Assembly: GCA_002411015.1 (NCBI GenBank)
Contig: DHPY01000086.1
Coordinates: 2,161-38,586, forward strand
DNA: 36,426 bases
DNA from: Armatimonadetes bacterium UBA5352
GTDB lineage: Bacteria > Armatimonadota > Zipacnadia > Zipacnadales > UBA5352
Direction of reading: 5' to 3'
Both the position numbers and the translations under genes were made by a program. Below the pieces are notes generated by a model. That model worked only from the letters and a program-made list of their open reading frames with translations. It searched no databases and was not told the origin of the DNA. Shown in pieces: positions 6,635 through 15,161 of this stretch. Each line of letters opens with the position of its first letter. The stretch's first letter is position 1.

Positions 6635-9600
6635 ATGAGCGACCGCACACCTGAGTTCGTTCACCTGCATGTCCACTCCGAGTACAGCCTGCTCGATGGA
6701 GCCGCCGCCCTGTCCAAGCTCCCACCGCGTGTGGCTGAGCTTGGCATGCCCGCGGTGGCGCTCACCGATCATGGCGTCATGTACGGCACGATCGACTTCT
6801 ACAAGGCCTGCCACGATGCGGGCGTGAAGCCGATCCTCGGCTGCGAGGTCTACGTCGCGCCGCGAACCCGGTTCGACAAGGAGAACCGCGACCGCTCCGC
6901 GCACCACCTCGTGCTGCTGGCCGAAGACGACCAGGGCTACCGGAACCTCGTGGCGCTGGCCTCCCGCGCCTCGCTGGAGGGCTTCTACTATAACCCGCGC
7001 GTCGACTTCGAGCTGCTCAGCGAATACCACGAGGGCCTGATCTGCCTCACCGCCTGTCCGCAGGGAGAGCTGTCCAAGCTCGTCGCGGGCGATGACGACG
7101 AAGGCGCGCGGCAGTTCATCGAGCAGTACCGGCGGCTCTTCGGGCCCGAGAGCTTCTTCATCGAGATCCAGGACCACGACCTGAAGATCGAACGCGACAC
7201 GATGCCGCGGGTGATCGAACTGGCTCGCCAGATGGGCGTGCCGCTCGTAGCGACGAACGACGTGCACTATCTGAAGCAGGAGGACCATCGCTATCAGGAC
7301 GTGCTGGTGTGCATCGGCACGAACAAGCTCGTCAGTGACCCCGACCGGATGCGGATGGACACCGAGGAGTTCCATCTGAAGTCCCCGGAGGAGATGGCGC
7401 GGCGGTTCGGGGACTACCCGGATGCCCTGAGCAACACGGTCGCGATCGCCGAGCGCTGCAACGTCACCCTCGAGCTTGGGAAGCTGCGGCTGCCGAACTA
7501 CGACGTGCCGGAGGGCCATACGCTGGACAGTTTCCTGCACGAGAAGGCGCTGGAGGGCCTGCGCCAGCGGCACAACTGCGCGGAGGGCCAGGAGGCGCCC
7601 GCGGAGGCGGTGGCACGGCTCGAGTATGAGCTGGATGTCATCCGCCAGAAGGACTACTCCGGCTACTTCCTGATCGTCGCGGACCTGTGCAACGAGGCGC
7701 AGCGGCGCGGGATGCTCATCGGCCCGGGGAGAGGCTCCGCGACCGGCTCGCTGGTCGGGTACTGCCTCGGGATCACGCAGCTTGACCCGATGAAGCACGG
7801 TCTGATCTTCGAGCGGATGCTCAACCCGGACCGTGAGAGCCCGCCCGACATTGACCTCGACTTCCCGGATGACCGGCGGCAGGAGATCATCGAGTACTGT
7901 AAGCAGAAGTGGGGCGAGGACCACGTCGCCCAGGTCATCACCTTCAACACGCTCGGGGCCAAGCAGGCCGTGCGGGATGTCGGGCGCGCGATGAATGTCG
8001 AGCTTGACCGCGTGGATACGCTGGCGAAGCTGATCCCCGGTGGCGCCTCGATTGCCGAGGCGAAGGAGGGCGTAACGGAGCTGCAGCGGCTGATGGCCGA
8101 GGACGAGGAGCTTGCGGAGGTGCTGGAGGTTGCCGAGCACCTCGAGGGCCTCGCGCGACACTGCTCCGTGCACGCCGCCGCGGTGGTGGTCTCCGATGAG
8201 CCCCTGATCGGCAAGGTGCCGGTGCAGCGCGACAAAGACGAGTCGATGCCGGTCACGCAGTACTCCATGAAGCCGGTGGAGGCGGTCGGGCTGGTCAAGA
8301 TCGACTTCCTCGGCCTCAAGACGCTGCAGGTCGTGGACAAGACCTGCGAGTTGGTGCGCCGGCGGCATGGCGTTGAGATCGACCCGCTGAAGCTGCCGCT
8401 TGATGACCGCAAGACCTACGAGATGCTCAGCGAGGGCGAGACGGACGCGGTCTTCCAGGTGGAAAGCGAGGGCATGCGCCGGATCCTCCGCCAGCTCAAG
8501 CCGGACAAGTTCGAGAACATCATCCAGATGATCGCGCTCTACCGCCCCGGCCCGATGGCCTACGCCGACACGATGTGCGAGCGGCGGCACGGAGCGGAGA
8601 TCGTCTACAAGCACCCGGACATCGTGCCGATCCTGGAGGAGACCTACGGCGTCCTGCTCTACCAGGAGCAGGTCATGCGCACCGCGTCCGAACTTGCCGG
8701 CTTCACCATGCCGCAAGCGGAACTGATTATGCGCGCCATGGCGAAGAAAAACCAGGCGCAGATGGAGAAGATGAAGCCGCTCTTCATCGATGGCTGCGTC
8801 GGGCGAGGCATTGAGCGCGAGGCTGCCGAGAGCATCTTCCAGGACATGGAGACGTTCTCCAACTACGGCTTTAACAAGTCGCACTCGACCGGCTACGGGC
8901 TGGTCGTCTACTGGACCGCCTACCTGAAGGCGAACTACCCCGCCGAGTACATGGCCTCGCACCTGACGACCGTCATGGACTCGAGCGAAGAGGTCGCGAA
9001 GTACGTGAGCGCCTGCCAGGGCATGGGGCTGGAGGTGCGCCCGCCGTCGGTGAACCACTCGCAGGCGGAGTTCTCCGTGGATGATGAGGGCGCGGTGGTC
9101 TACGGCTTCGCGGCGGTGAAGAACATCGGCCGCAACACGGGCGAGGCGATCCAGCACGAGCGCGAGGAGGGCGGCCCGTTCAGGAGCCTCTCGGACTTCT
9201 GCGCGCGCGTCTCAAGCAAGGAGGTCCCGATCTCCACGCTCGAGACGCTGATCAAGGCCGGTGCATTCGATGAGTTCGGCGACCGGGCGGCGCTGCTGCT
9301 GGCTGCGCCGGCCGCGCACTCAGCGGGGCAGAAGCGCCGGGCCGACCGCGAGATCGGGCAGAACTCGCTCTTCGGCGGGCTGGATGACGATTCGGCAGCG
9401 GTGGACGAGATCCCGCTGCCGAACGTGGACCCGATGCCCGACCGGCAGAAGCTCGACTTCGAGAAGGAGCTTCTCGGCGTCTGGGTGAGCGAGAACCCGC
9501 TGCTGAAGGCACAGGAGAAGATCGCGCGCAGCACCAACGCGCGACTCTCGGAGCTGACGGAGTTCCCGGACGGGCAGGAGCTTGTGGTGGGCGGGCTGAT

Positions 9601-10180
9601 CCGCAACTTCAAGGTGCATACCACGAAGAAGGGCGACCAGATGTGCTTCTTCACCCTCGTGGACAGCGACGCGGAGGTCGAGATCACGGTCTTCCCGCGG
9701 CTCTTTGAGGAGCGCCGGGAGATCATTGAGGACGACCGGATCGTCATCGTTACCGCGAAGCTGGAGCTGCGCACGCGCATGGGCGCGGGCGGCGAGGAGG
9801 TCGAGGAGGCGCGGATGCTCGCCAATCGCATCACGCCGATCGAGACCGCCACGAAGCTCTCCGACGCGCGCGTGCGCGAGGCCGACGCGGGTCGCGAGCG
9901 CAAGGGCCAGCAGCGTGAGGCCGCGCGTCTGGCCGCCAACCCACCGCGGATGTGCGTGCGGCTGGCACCCGGCTGCGACTGCGGGAGCGTCATCGAGGCG
10001 CTGCGCCGGGCGCTCTACGATCACCCGGGGATGATGCCGGTCTCCGTGATCGTGCCCGGGCCGGGCGGCGATCGCGTCGTGAAGCTCGGCGCATCGTGGA
10101 CGGTTGACAGTGACAACGGCTTCGCTGACTTCATCCGCGGATGCTCGTGGGTGGATGAGGTGGAGATCCGGCGCAACTGA
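6635..10180 (+). CDS. dnaE: DNA polymerase III subunit alpha (DnaE1 type)
   Basis: This 1181-residue replicative polymerase has the expected domain order and length. The PHP domain (about 1-280) starts with FVHLHVHSEYSLLDGAA (His 10/12/14), has a TDHG motif and ATNDVHYL. The palm contains GPGRGSATGSLVGYC and the catalytic PDIDLDF aspartates at 405, 407 and 409. Next come the fingers (IIQMIALYRPGPMAYADT; GYGLVVYWTAYLKANYPAEY), a helix-hairpin-helix region, and a C-terminal OB fold (about 985-1060, starting ELVVGGLIRNFKVHTTKKGD). The metal-site residues of the PHP domain look intact, unlike in E. coli DnaE, so intrinsic 3'-5' proofreading is plausible. ATG 6635 has AGGGG 7 nt upstream. hisD begins 3 nt after its stop. 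Confidence 0.97.
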   Translation: MSDRTPEFVHLHVHSEYSLLDGAAALSKLPPRVAELGMPAVALTDHGVMYGTIDFYKACHDAGVKPILGCEVYVAPRTRFDKENRDRSAHHLVLLAEDDQGYRNLVALASRASLEGFYYNPRVDFELLSEYHEGLICLTACPQGELSKLVAGDDDEGARQFIEQYRRLFGPESFFIEIQDHDLKIERDTMPRVIELARQMGVPLVATNDVHYLKQEDHRYQDVLVCIGTNKLVSDPDRMRMDTEEFHLKSPEEMARRFGDYPDALSNTVAIAERCNVTLELGKLRLPNYDVPEGHTLDSFLHEKALEGLRQRHNCAEGQEAPAEAVARLEYELDVIRQKDYSGYFLIVADLCNEAQRRGMLIGPGRGSATGSLVGYCLGITQLDPMKHGLIFERMLNPDRESPPDIDLDFPDDRRQEIIEYCKQKWGEDHVAQVITFNTLGAKQAVRDVGRAMNVELDRVDTLAKLIPGGASIAEAKEGVTELQRLMAEDEELAEVLEVAEHLEGLARHCSVHAAAVVVSDEPLIGKVPVQRDKDESMPVTQYSMKPVEAVGLVKIDFLGLKTLQVVDKTCELVRRRHGVEIDPLKLPLDDRKTYEMLSEGETDAVFQVESEGMRRILRQLKPDKFENIIQMIALYRPGPMAYADTMCERRHGAEIVYKHPDIVPILEETYGVLLYQEQVMRTASELAGFTMPQAELIMRAMAKKNQAQMEKMKPLFIDGCVGRGIEREAAESIFQDMETFSNYGFNKSHSTGYGLVVYWTAYLKANYPAEYMASHLTTVMDSSEEVAKYVSACQGMGLEVRPPSVNHSQAEFSVDDEGAVVYGFAAVKNIGRNTGEAIQHEREEGGPFRSLSDFCARVSSKEVPISTLETLIKAGAFDEFGDRAALLLAAPAAHSAGQKRRADREIGQNSLFGGLDDDSAAVDEIPLPNVDPMPDRQKLDFEKELLGVWVSENPLLKAQEKIARSTNARLSELTEFPDGQELVVGGLIRNFKVHTTKKGDQMCFFTLVDSDAEVEITVFPRLFEERREIIEDDRIVIVTAKLELRTRMGAGGEEVEEARMLANRITPIETATKLSDARVREADAGRERKGQQREAARLAANPPRMCVRLAPGCDCGSVIEALRRALYDHPGMMPVSVIVPGPGGDRVVKLGASWTVDSDNGFADFIRGCSWVDEVEIRRN

Positions 10181-10183
10181 GAC

Positions 10184-11539
10184 GTGCGGGAGCGAGGTGC
10201 ACCTGCCCTGTCTGACCTGATCGGCGTAGTAGACGGCCGCACGAACCTGCCGGCGTGCCTCAGTGAGCTGCGCGAGCGGCGGCTGCGCCGTCAGCCCGCG
10301 CACATCGAGCAGGCCACGCGCGAGATCGTTGACCGCGTCGCGGCTGAGGGCGACGCGGCCGTCATCGAGTACACGCGGCGCTTCGACTGTGCGACCTTCG
10401 ACGCCGATCAGATGATCGTGCGGCCGGAGGAGACGATGGCCGCCTACGATGAGGCGCCGGACGACTGGGTGCGGGCCTTCCGCCGCGCGCGCGAAAACGT
10501 GCTGGCCTACCACGAGCGGCAGATGCCGCGCTCGTGGCTCGAGGAGTTCGACGGGATGATGATGGGCGAGCGCGTGCGGCCGGTCGCCTCGGCTGGCGTG
10601 CATGTGCCCGGCTTCAGCGCGCCGCTGTTCGCGACCGTCGTGATGTCCGTCGAGCCTGCGAAGGCCGCGGGGGTCGAGCGCATCTGCATCGCGACGCCGC
10701 CGCGCAAGGACGGGACGATCGACCCGCTGGTGCTGGTGGCCGCCGCCGAGTGTGGAGTGGATGAGATCTACCGCTTCGCGGGCGCGCAGGCGGTGGCAGC
10801 GCTGGCCTTCGGCACTGAGACAGTCGAGCCCGTGGCGGTCATCGTCGGCCCGGGCAACCCCTACGTGACCGCCGCCAAGCGCATCGTCTACGGGCTCGTC
10901 GGGATAGACAACCTTGCGGGCCCGAGCGAGTCGATGATCATCGCCGACCGCCACGCGGACCCCGCGTGGATCGCCGCCGACCTGCTCGCACAGGCCGAGC
11001 ACACCGGCGACAACACGGTGGTGCTGGCGACCGATTCGCCGGAACTTGCGCGGGCGGTTGAGGCTGCGGTGGCGCGCCAGACCGAGCGCCTGCAGCGCGC
11101 GGAACTGATCGCGCAGTCGCTCGGCGAGCACGGGATGATCGCGCTCGTCGGCGATCTCGCCGATGCCGCGCGGCTTGCGAACGAGCTTGCGCCGGAGCAC
11201 CTGCAACTGTGCGTGCGGGAGCCGCTCGCGCTGCTTGAGCTGGTGGAGAACGCGGGCGCGATCTTCCTCGGGGAGCTGGCGACGGTGCCGCTGGGCGACT
11301 ACGCCGCGGGCCCGAGCCACGTGCTCCCGACCGGAGGCGCGGCGCGCTTCTCATCCGGGCTGTCTGTGCGCGATTTCCTGAAGCGATCGTCGCTCCTGTA
11401 TGCGACCGCGCGAGGCTTCGGACGGCTGGCGCAGGACGTGGAGCTGCTCGCCGCGGCGGAGGGCCTCGATGCCCACGCGGCGGCGGTCAGGCTGCGACGC
11501 AAGGCGGGCTTCGGCCCGGAGGACCGGGAGGAGAGCTGA
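10184..11539 (+). CDS. hisD: Histidinol dehydrogenase
   Basis: The enzyme performs the last two steps of histidine synthesis, the NAD-dependent oxidation of histidinol to histidine. The 451-residue product shows VGPGNPYVTAAKR (about 221-233), GPSES, the zinc-site Gln270 and His273 in LLAQAEHTGDNT, the catalytic Glu338-His339 pair in NELAPEHLQL, and GDYAAGPSHVLPTGG (Asp372). The usual VPGGxAxYPS loop is replaced by VPGFSAPLFAT, a modest divergence. The start is GTG 10184, only 3 nt after the dnaE stop and without a clear Shine-Dalgarno, so translation is probably coupled to dnaE. It is the first gene of the his cluster. Confidence 0.93.
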   Translation: MRERGAPALSDLIGVVDGRTNLPACLSELRERRLRRQPAHIEQATREIVDRVAAEGDAAVIEYTRRFDCATFDADQMIVRPEETMAAYDEAPDDWVRAFRRARENVLAYHERQMPRSWLEEFDGMMMGERVRPVASAGVHVPGFSAPLFATVVMSVEPAKAAGVERICIATPPRKDGTIDPLVLVAAAECGVDEIYRFAGAQAVAALAFGTETVEPVAVIVGPGNPYVTAAKRIVYGLVGIDNLAGPSESMIIADRHADPAWIAADLLAQAEHTGDNTVVLATDSPELARAVEAAVARQTERLQRAELIAQSLGEHGMIALVGDLADAARLANELAPEHLQLCVREPLALLELVENAGAIFLGELATVPLGDYAAGPSHVLPTGGAARFSSGLSVRDFLKRSSLLYATARGFGRLAQDVELLAAAEGLDAHAAAVRLRRKAGFGPEDREES

Positions 11540-11541
11540 GC

Positions 11542-12144
11542 ATGAACGAGGGCATGCAGCCACGCGTCGCGACCATCGAGCGCAACACGAAGGAGACTCA
11601 GATCGAGCTGACGCTGAACCTCGATGGCTGCGGGGAATCGCAGATCGAGACCGGAGTGGGCTTCTTCGATCACATGCTCACGCACATCGCGCGGCATGGC
11701 CTCGTCAACCTGACGGTGAAGGCCACCGGCGACGTGCACGTGGACTGCCACCACCTCGTGGAGGACGTCGGCATCGTCCTCGGCTCGGCGATCGCGGCGG
11801 CGGTCGGCGACAAGGCCGGCCTCGTCCGCTACGGCATGGCCGCCTGCCCGATGGACGAGGCGCTCGTGCTCGTGAGCCTCGACCTCAGCGGCCGGCCGTG
11901 GTGCCGGTGCGCGCTGGACTTCCCGACTGAGCGCGTCGGGGAGTTCGACCTTGAGATGGTGCGCGAGTTCTTCGTGGCCGTCGCGAGCAACGCCGGGATG
12001 GCGCTGCACGTGGTGCAGCAGTCCGGCACGAACTCGCATCACATCGCCGAGGGCGCGTTCAAAAGCTTCGCGAAGGCGCTCGACGCCGCGACGACGCGCG
12101 ACCCGCGGGTGACGGGCGTGCCTTCGACGAAGGGGACACTGTAG
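11542..12144 (+). CDS. hisB: Imidazoleglycerol-phosphate dehydratase
   Basis: This 200-residue monofunctional HisB converts imidazoleglycerol phosphate to imidazole-acetol phosphate. Metal-binding motifs are present: GVGFFDHMLTHIARHG (about 38-53), VDCHHLVEDVGI (His 70/71) and GTNSHHIAEGAFK (His 166/167). There is no fused phosphatase domain, unlike the enterobacterial enzyme. A GGAGGAGAG sequence precedes ATG 11542, and the start lies 2 nt after the hisD stop. Length and motifs match the family throughout. Confidence 0.96.
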   Translation: MNEGMQPRVATIERNTKETQIELTLNLDGCGESQIETGVGFFDHMLTHIARHGLVNLTVKATGDVHVDCHHLVEDVGIVLGSAIAAAVGDKAGLVRYGMAACPMDEALVLVSLDLSGRPWCRCALDFPTERVGEFDLEMVREFFVAVASNAGMALHVVQQSGTNSHHIAEGAFKSFAKALDAATTRDPRVTGVPSTKGTL

Positions 12145-12200
12145 CTGACTCACAGACGAAATGGGAAGCGTGGCGCCATGCGAACAGAAGGAGACGTGTG

Positions 12201-12809
12201 ATGATCGCGCTAGTTGACTACGGGATGGGCAACCTCGGGAGCGTGGCGAACGCGCTGCGGTTCATCGAGTGCGAGTTCGAGATCACGAGCGACCCGAAGG
12301 TGCTGACCGGCGCCGACGCGGCAATCCTGCCGGGCGTCGGCGCGTTCGGCGACTGCATGGAGAACCTGCGCGAGTACGGGCTGGTGGAGCCGATACGCGA
12401 CTTCGTCGCCTCCGACCGGCCGTTCCTCGGCATCTGCCTGGGGCTGCAGCTTCTCTTCACTGAGGGCGAGGAGATGGGCACCTACGCCGGCCTCGATATC
12501 GTGCCGGGGCGCGTCATCCGCTTCACGCACTCGCTGAAGATCCCGCAGATCGGCTGGAACCAGATCCAGATCCGCCAGGACTGCCCGCAGCTTGAGAGCA
12601 TCGCGGAGGGCTCCTACGTCTACTTCGTGCACTCCTACCACGTGGTGCCCGAGGAGCCGGAGGTCGTCGCCACCGTCACCGACTACGGCTACGAGTTCTG
12701 CTCGGCGATCCGCCGCGGCAACCTCTTCGCCACGCAGTTCCACCCCGAGAAAAGCTCGGAGATCGGGCTGCAGATCCTGCGGAACTTCGTAGGGGAGGTC
12801 GCGCAGTGA
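12201..12809 (+). CDS. hisH: Imidazole glycerol phosphate synthase, glutamine amidotransferase subunit
   Basis: HisH hydrolyses glutamine and passes ammonia to HisF. The 202-residue protein starts MIALVDYGMGNLGSV, has the nucleophile elbow FLGICLGLQLLF (Cys 79) and the catalytic His/Glu in TQFHPEKSSE near residue 182. ATG 12201 is preferred to the GTG just before it (12198) because AAGGAGA sits 6 nt upstream of the ATG. Its TGA stop overlaps the GTG start of hisA (GTGA), indicating coupled translation. HisF is encoded two genes downstream, the normal partner. Confidence 0.96.
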   Translation: MIALVDYGMGNLGSVANALRFIECEFEITSDPKVLTGADAAILPGVGAFGDCMENLREYGLVEPIRDFVASDRPFLGICLGLQLLFTEGEEMGTYAGLDIVPGRVIRFTHSLKIPQIGWNQIQIRQDCPQLESIAEGSYVYFVHSYHVVPEEPEVVATVTDYGYEFCSAIRRGNLFATQFHPEKSSEIGLQILRNFVGEVAQ

Positions 12810-13531
12810 TCGTCATCCCGGCTATTGACCTCTCCGAGGGCCAGGTTGTGCGCCTCGAGCGCGGCGAGATGGCGAAGCGCACGGTCTACTCCGACGACCC
12901 GGCGGCGATGGCGCGGCAGTGGGAGGCGCATGGCGCGGGGCGGATGCACGTGGTGGACCTCGACGGCGCGATCGCGGGCCGGCCGGTCAACCTGGAGGCG
13001 CTGCGGGCGATCTGCGAGGCCATCGAGATCCCGGTGGACATGGGCGGGGGCCTGCGCACGCTCGATGACATCGAGACCGTGCTGGCGCTCGGAGTGCGCT
13101 GGGTGCTGCTCGGCACGAGCGCGCTCACCAGCCCGGAGGTGCTGGAGGCGGCGATCGCGCGCTTCGGCGACGCGGTCTGCGTGAGCGTGGACGCCCGCGA
13201 TGGCCGCGTGGCGATCGAGGGCTGGGTCGAGACCAGCGACATCTCAGCTCTGGAGTTCGCGCGCCGCGTTGAGGCGATGGGTGTGCGGGAGATCGTGCAC
13301 ACCGACATCTCGCGCGACGGCATGCTCACCGGCCCGAACCTCCCGGCGCTGCGGGAGATCGCCGAGAACACGAGCCTGCGCATCATCGCCGCCGGCGGCG
13401 TGAAGTCGCTTGATGACATTCGCGCGCTCAAGGAGCTTGAGCCGCTTGGTGTGATCGGCGCGATCTCCGGCCGCGCGATCTACACCGGAGACCTTCCGCT
13501 GCGCGAGGCGGTTGAGATAGCCGAGGCGTAA
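12806..13531 (+). CDS. hisA: Phosphoribosylformimino-5-aminoimidazole carboxamide ribotide isomerase
   Basis: HisA is a (beta/alpha)8 barrel that isomerises ProFAR to PRFAR. The 241-residue product starts IVIPAIDLSEGQVVRL with the catalytic Asp 8, has the phosphate-binding VDMGGGLRTLDDIE and IIAAGGVKSLDDIRAL, and the second catalytic Asp in HTDISRDGMLTGPN. The start is GTG, overlapping the hisH stop by 4 nt, with AGGGGAGG about 8 nt upstream. It could in principle be a bifunctional PriA-type enzyme in a lineage lacking trpF, but sequence alone does not decide this. Confidence 0.95.
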   Translation: MIVIPAIDLSEGQVVRLERGEMAKRTVYSDDPAAMARQWEAHGAGRMHVVDLDGAIAGRPVNLEALRAICEAIEIPVDMGGGLRTLDDIETVLALGVRWVLLGTSALTSPEVLEAAIARFGDAVCVSVDARDGRVAIEGWVETSDISALEFARRVEAMGVREIVHTDISRDGMLTGPNLPALREIAENTSLRIIAAGGVKSLDDIRALKELEPLGVIGAISGRAIYTGDLPLREAVEIAEA

Positions 13532-13552
13532 CGCCAGACCTCTCCCCTGCCT

Positions 13553-13569
13553 CTCTCCGTGCCGGAGAG
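13553..13569 (+). other. Intergenic hairpin between hisA and hisF
   Basis: CTCTCCG-TGC-CGGAGAG forms a perfect 7-bp stem, flanked by a second CCTCTCC/GGAGAGG pairing possibility. It lies in the 75-nt hisA-hisF gap and resembles the CTCTCC...GGAGAG intergenic palindromes that recur in some GC-rich genomes. No T tract follows, so it should not stop transcription of hisF. Confidence 0.45.
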
Positions 13570-13606
13570 GGGCGAACGACGAAGCCGTATCCGGGAGCCA
13601 ACAGAG

Positions 13607-14401
13607 ATGCTTGCCAAGCGCATTATTCCGTGCCTTGATGTAAAAGAGGGCCGCGTGGTCAAGGGCGTCAACTACGTTGACTTCCGTGACGCCGGCGACC
13701 CGGTGGAGCAGGCCGCGTGGTACAACGAGCAGGGCGCCGATGAGCTGACCTTCCTCGATATCACCGCGTCGCTCGAGCACCGCGACACCGTGCTCGACAT
13801 CGTGCGGCGGACCGCCGAGCAGGTCTTCATCCCGTTCACAGTCGGCGGCGGCATCCGCACCATCGAGGACATCCGCGACACCACCCAGGCGGGCGCGGAC
13901 AAGGTCTCGATCATGACCGCGGCGCTGCTGAACCCGGAGATCATCACCGAGGGAGCCGAGCGCTTCGGCTCGCAGTGCATCGTGGTCGCAATCGACGCCA
14001 AGCGCGTGGTGGGCGATGAGAACTACCTCGGGCCCGCGCCGGGCGACCACATCGAGTGGCGCGTCCACACCCATGGCGGCACGCGCCCGACGGAGGTTGA
14101 CGCGCTGGAGTATGCCCGGCGCGCGGAGGAGCTCGGCGCGGGTGAGCTGCTCGTGACGAGCATCGACGCCGATGGCACGAAGGCCGGCTACGACGTGGAG
14201 CTGCTGCGCCGGATCAGCGAGAACGCGGGCATCCCCGTCATCGCCTCCGGCGGCGCGGGCACCGTGGACCACCTCTACGAGGCGATCGACTACGGGAAGG
14301 CCGACGCGGTGCTGGCGGCGAGTATCTTCCACTTCCGCGAGCTGACGATCCGCGAGTGCAAGGAGCAGCTCGCGGCGAGGGGTGTGCCGGTCAGGCTCTG
14401 A
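13607..14401 (+). CDS. hisF: Imidazole glycerol phosphate synthase, cyclase subunit
   Basis: HisF closes the imidazole ring using ammonia from HisH, giving IGP and AICAR. The 264-residue barrel begins MLAKRIIPCLDVKEGRVVKG (catalytic Asp 11). It has FTVGGGIRTIEDI and IASGGAGTVDHLYEAI phosphate loops and the second catalytic Asp in SIDADGTKAGYD. The start at 13607 fits the family N-terminus exactly and has GGGAG about 9 nt upstream; the frame is open to 13559 but the extension contains the intergenic hairpin. Length is normal. Confidence 0.96.
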   Translation: MLAKRIIPCLDVKEGRVVKGVNYVDFRDAGDPVEQAAWYNEQGADELTFLDITASLEHRDTVLDIVRRTAEQVFIPFTVGGGIRTIEDIRDTTQAGADKVSIMTAALLNPEIITEGAERFGSQCIVVAIDAKRVVGDENYLGPAPGDHIEWRVHTHGGTRPTEVDALEYARRAEELGAGELLVTSIDADGTKAGYDVELLRRISENAGIPVIASGGAGTVDHLYEAIDYGKADAVLAASIFHFRELTIRECKEQLAARGVPVRL

Positions 14402-14411
14402 GGAGCGCGGC

Positions 14412-15122
14412 GTGGCGGAGGAGGGGTCGAGAGTGGAGCGGTCGGAGCTGTGTCCGGAGCGGGTCATTGACCTGCCTGAGTTGCGCGACCGCGAGGGCGT
14501 ATTCGAGGACCGCGCGGACGCCGGGCGGCTGCTGGCCGGGCTGATGGAGCCGCTGCGCGGGACCGGCGCGCTGGTGCTCGCGATCATGGCAGGCGGCGTA
14601 CCGGTCGCTGTGCCGCTGGCCCGTGAGCTCGGGCTGGCGCTTGACGCGGCGGTGGTGAGCAATATCACGCTGCCGTGGAACACCGAGGCCGGCTACGGGG
14701 CCGTGGCGTTCGACGGCACGGTGCGCATCAACGAGCCGCTGCGCGAGAGCGTGGGCCTCACCGATACCGACGTGCAGCGCGGGATCGCCGCGACGCGGGA
14801 GAAGGTCGCGCGGCGCGTGCGCGAGCTCCGTGGCGAGCGGCCGCTGCCGAAGGTCGCCGGGCGCAGCGTGATCCTCTGCGACGACGGCCTCGCCTCGGGC
14901 TTCACGATGATGACTGCGGCGCAGGCGGTGCGAGCGGCGGGCGCGCAGGCGGTGATCGTCGCGGTGCCGACGGCGCATGATGAGGCCATCCGCAGGATCA
15001 GCGGCGACGTGGACTGCGTCTACTGCTGCAACGTGCGGAGAGGGTATCGCTTCGCGGTCGCGAGCGCCTACCGGCAGTGGCGGGATGTGACGCTGGCGGA
15101 GGCCAGGGGACTGCTTTCGTGA
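14412..15122 (+). CDS. Phosphoribosyltransferase-family protein inside the his cluster
   Basis: The 236-residue protein has a type I phosphoribosyltransferase fold. The PRPP loop VILCDDGLASGFTMMTAA lies near residues 155-172, with ALVLAIMAGGVPVAVPLARE in the hood region. The acceptor substrate is unknown; the sequence resembles the stand-alone predicted phosphoribosyltransferases of the COG1926 type rather than HisG, which has a different fold. The GTG start at 14412 has GAGGAG 8 nt upstream; GTG 14433 is an alternative with its own GGAGGAGGGG. It begins 10 nt after the hisF stop and lies 40 nt before hisI, so it is co-transcribed with histidine genes. Its stop codon overlaps the hairpin at 15121-15140. 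Confidence 0.8.
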   Translation: MAEEGSRVERSELCPERVIDLPELRDREGVFEDRADAGRLLAGLMEPLRGTGALVLAIMAGGVPVAVPLARELGLALDAAVVSNITLPWNTEAGYGAVAFDGTVRINEPLRESVGLTDTDVQRGIAATREKVARRVRELRGERPLPKVAGRSVILCDDGLASGFTMMTAAQAVRAAGAQAVIVAVPTAHDEAIRRISGDVDCVYCCNVRRGYRFAVASAYRQWRDVTLAEARGLLS

Positions 15123-15140
15123 CAGGCTGGAAAGCCTGTC
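15121..15140 (+). repeat. REP-like hairpin, 8-bp stem with GGAA loop
   Basis: GACAGGCT-GGAA-AGCCTGTC is a perfect stem with a GNRA tetraloop, followed by CTACA. Near-identical intergenic palindromes occur in many copies in some bacterial genomes, so this may be one copy of a dispersed repeat family; only one copy is in this window. It sits between the phosphoribosyltransferase stop and the hisI Shine-Dalgarno. Confidence 0.6.
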
Positions 15141-15161
15141 CTACATGATGGGAGGATTCAC

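Noticed and set aside
6617..9157. An 846-codon open frame antisense to dnaE
   Set aside because: Its product is rich in His/Leu/Arg/Val/Asp with no family pattern, and it is fully antisense to the conserved dnaE frame. Long antisense frames are expected in GC-rich codon usage.
14412..15122. HisG (ATP phosphoribosyltransferase) at this position
   Set aside because: The PRPP loop VILCDDGLASG is of the type I PRTase fold, while HisG has a different fold and motifs.
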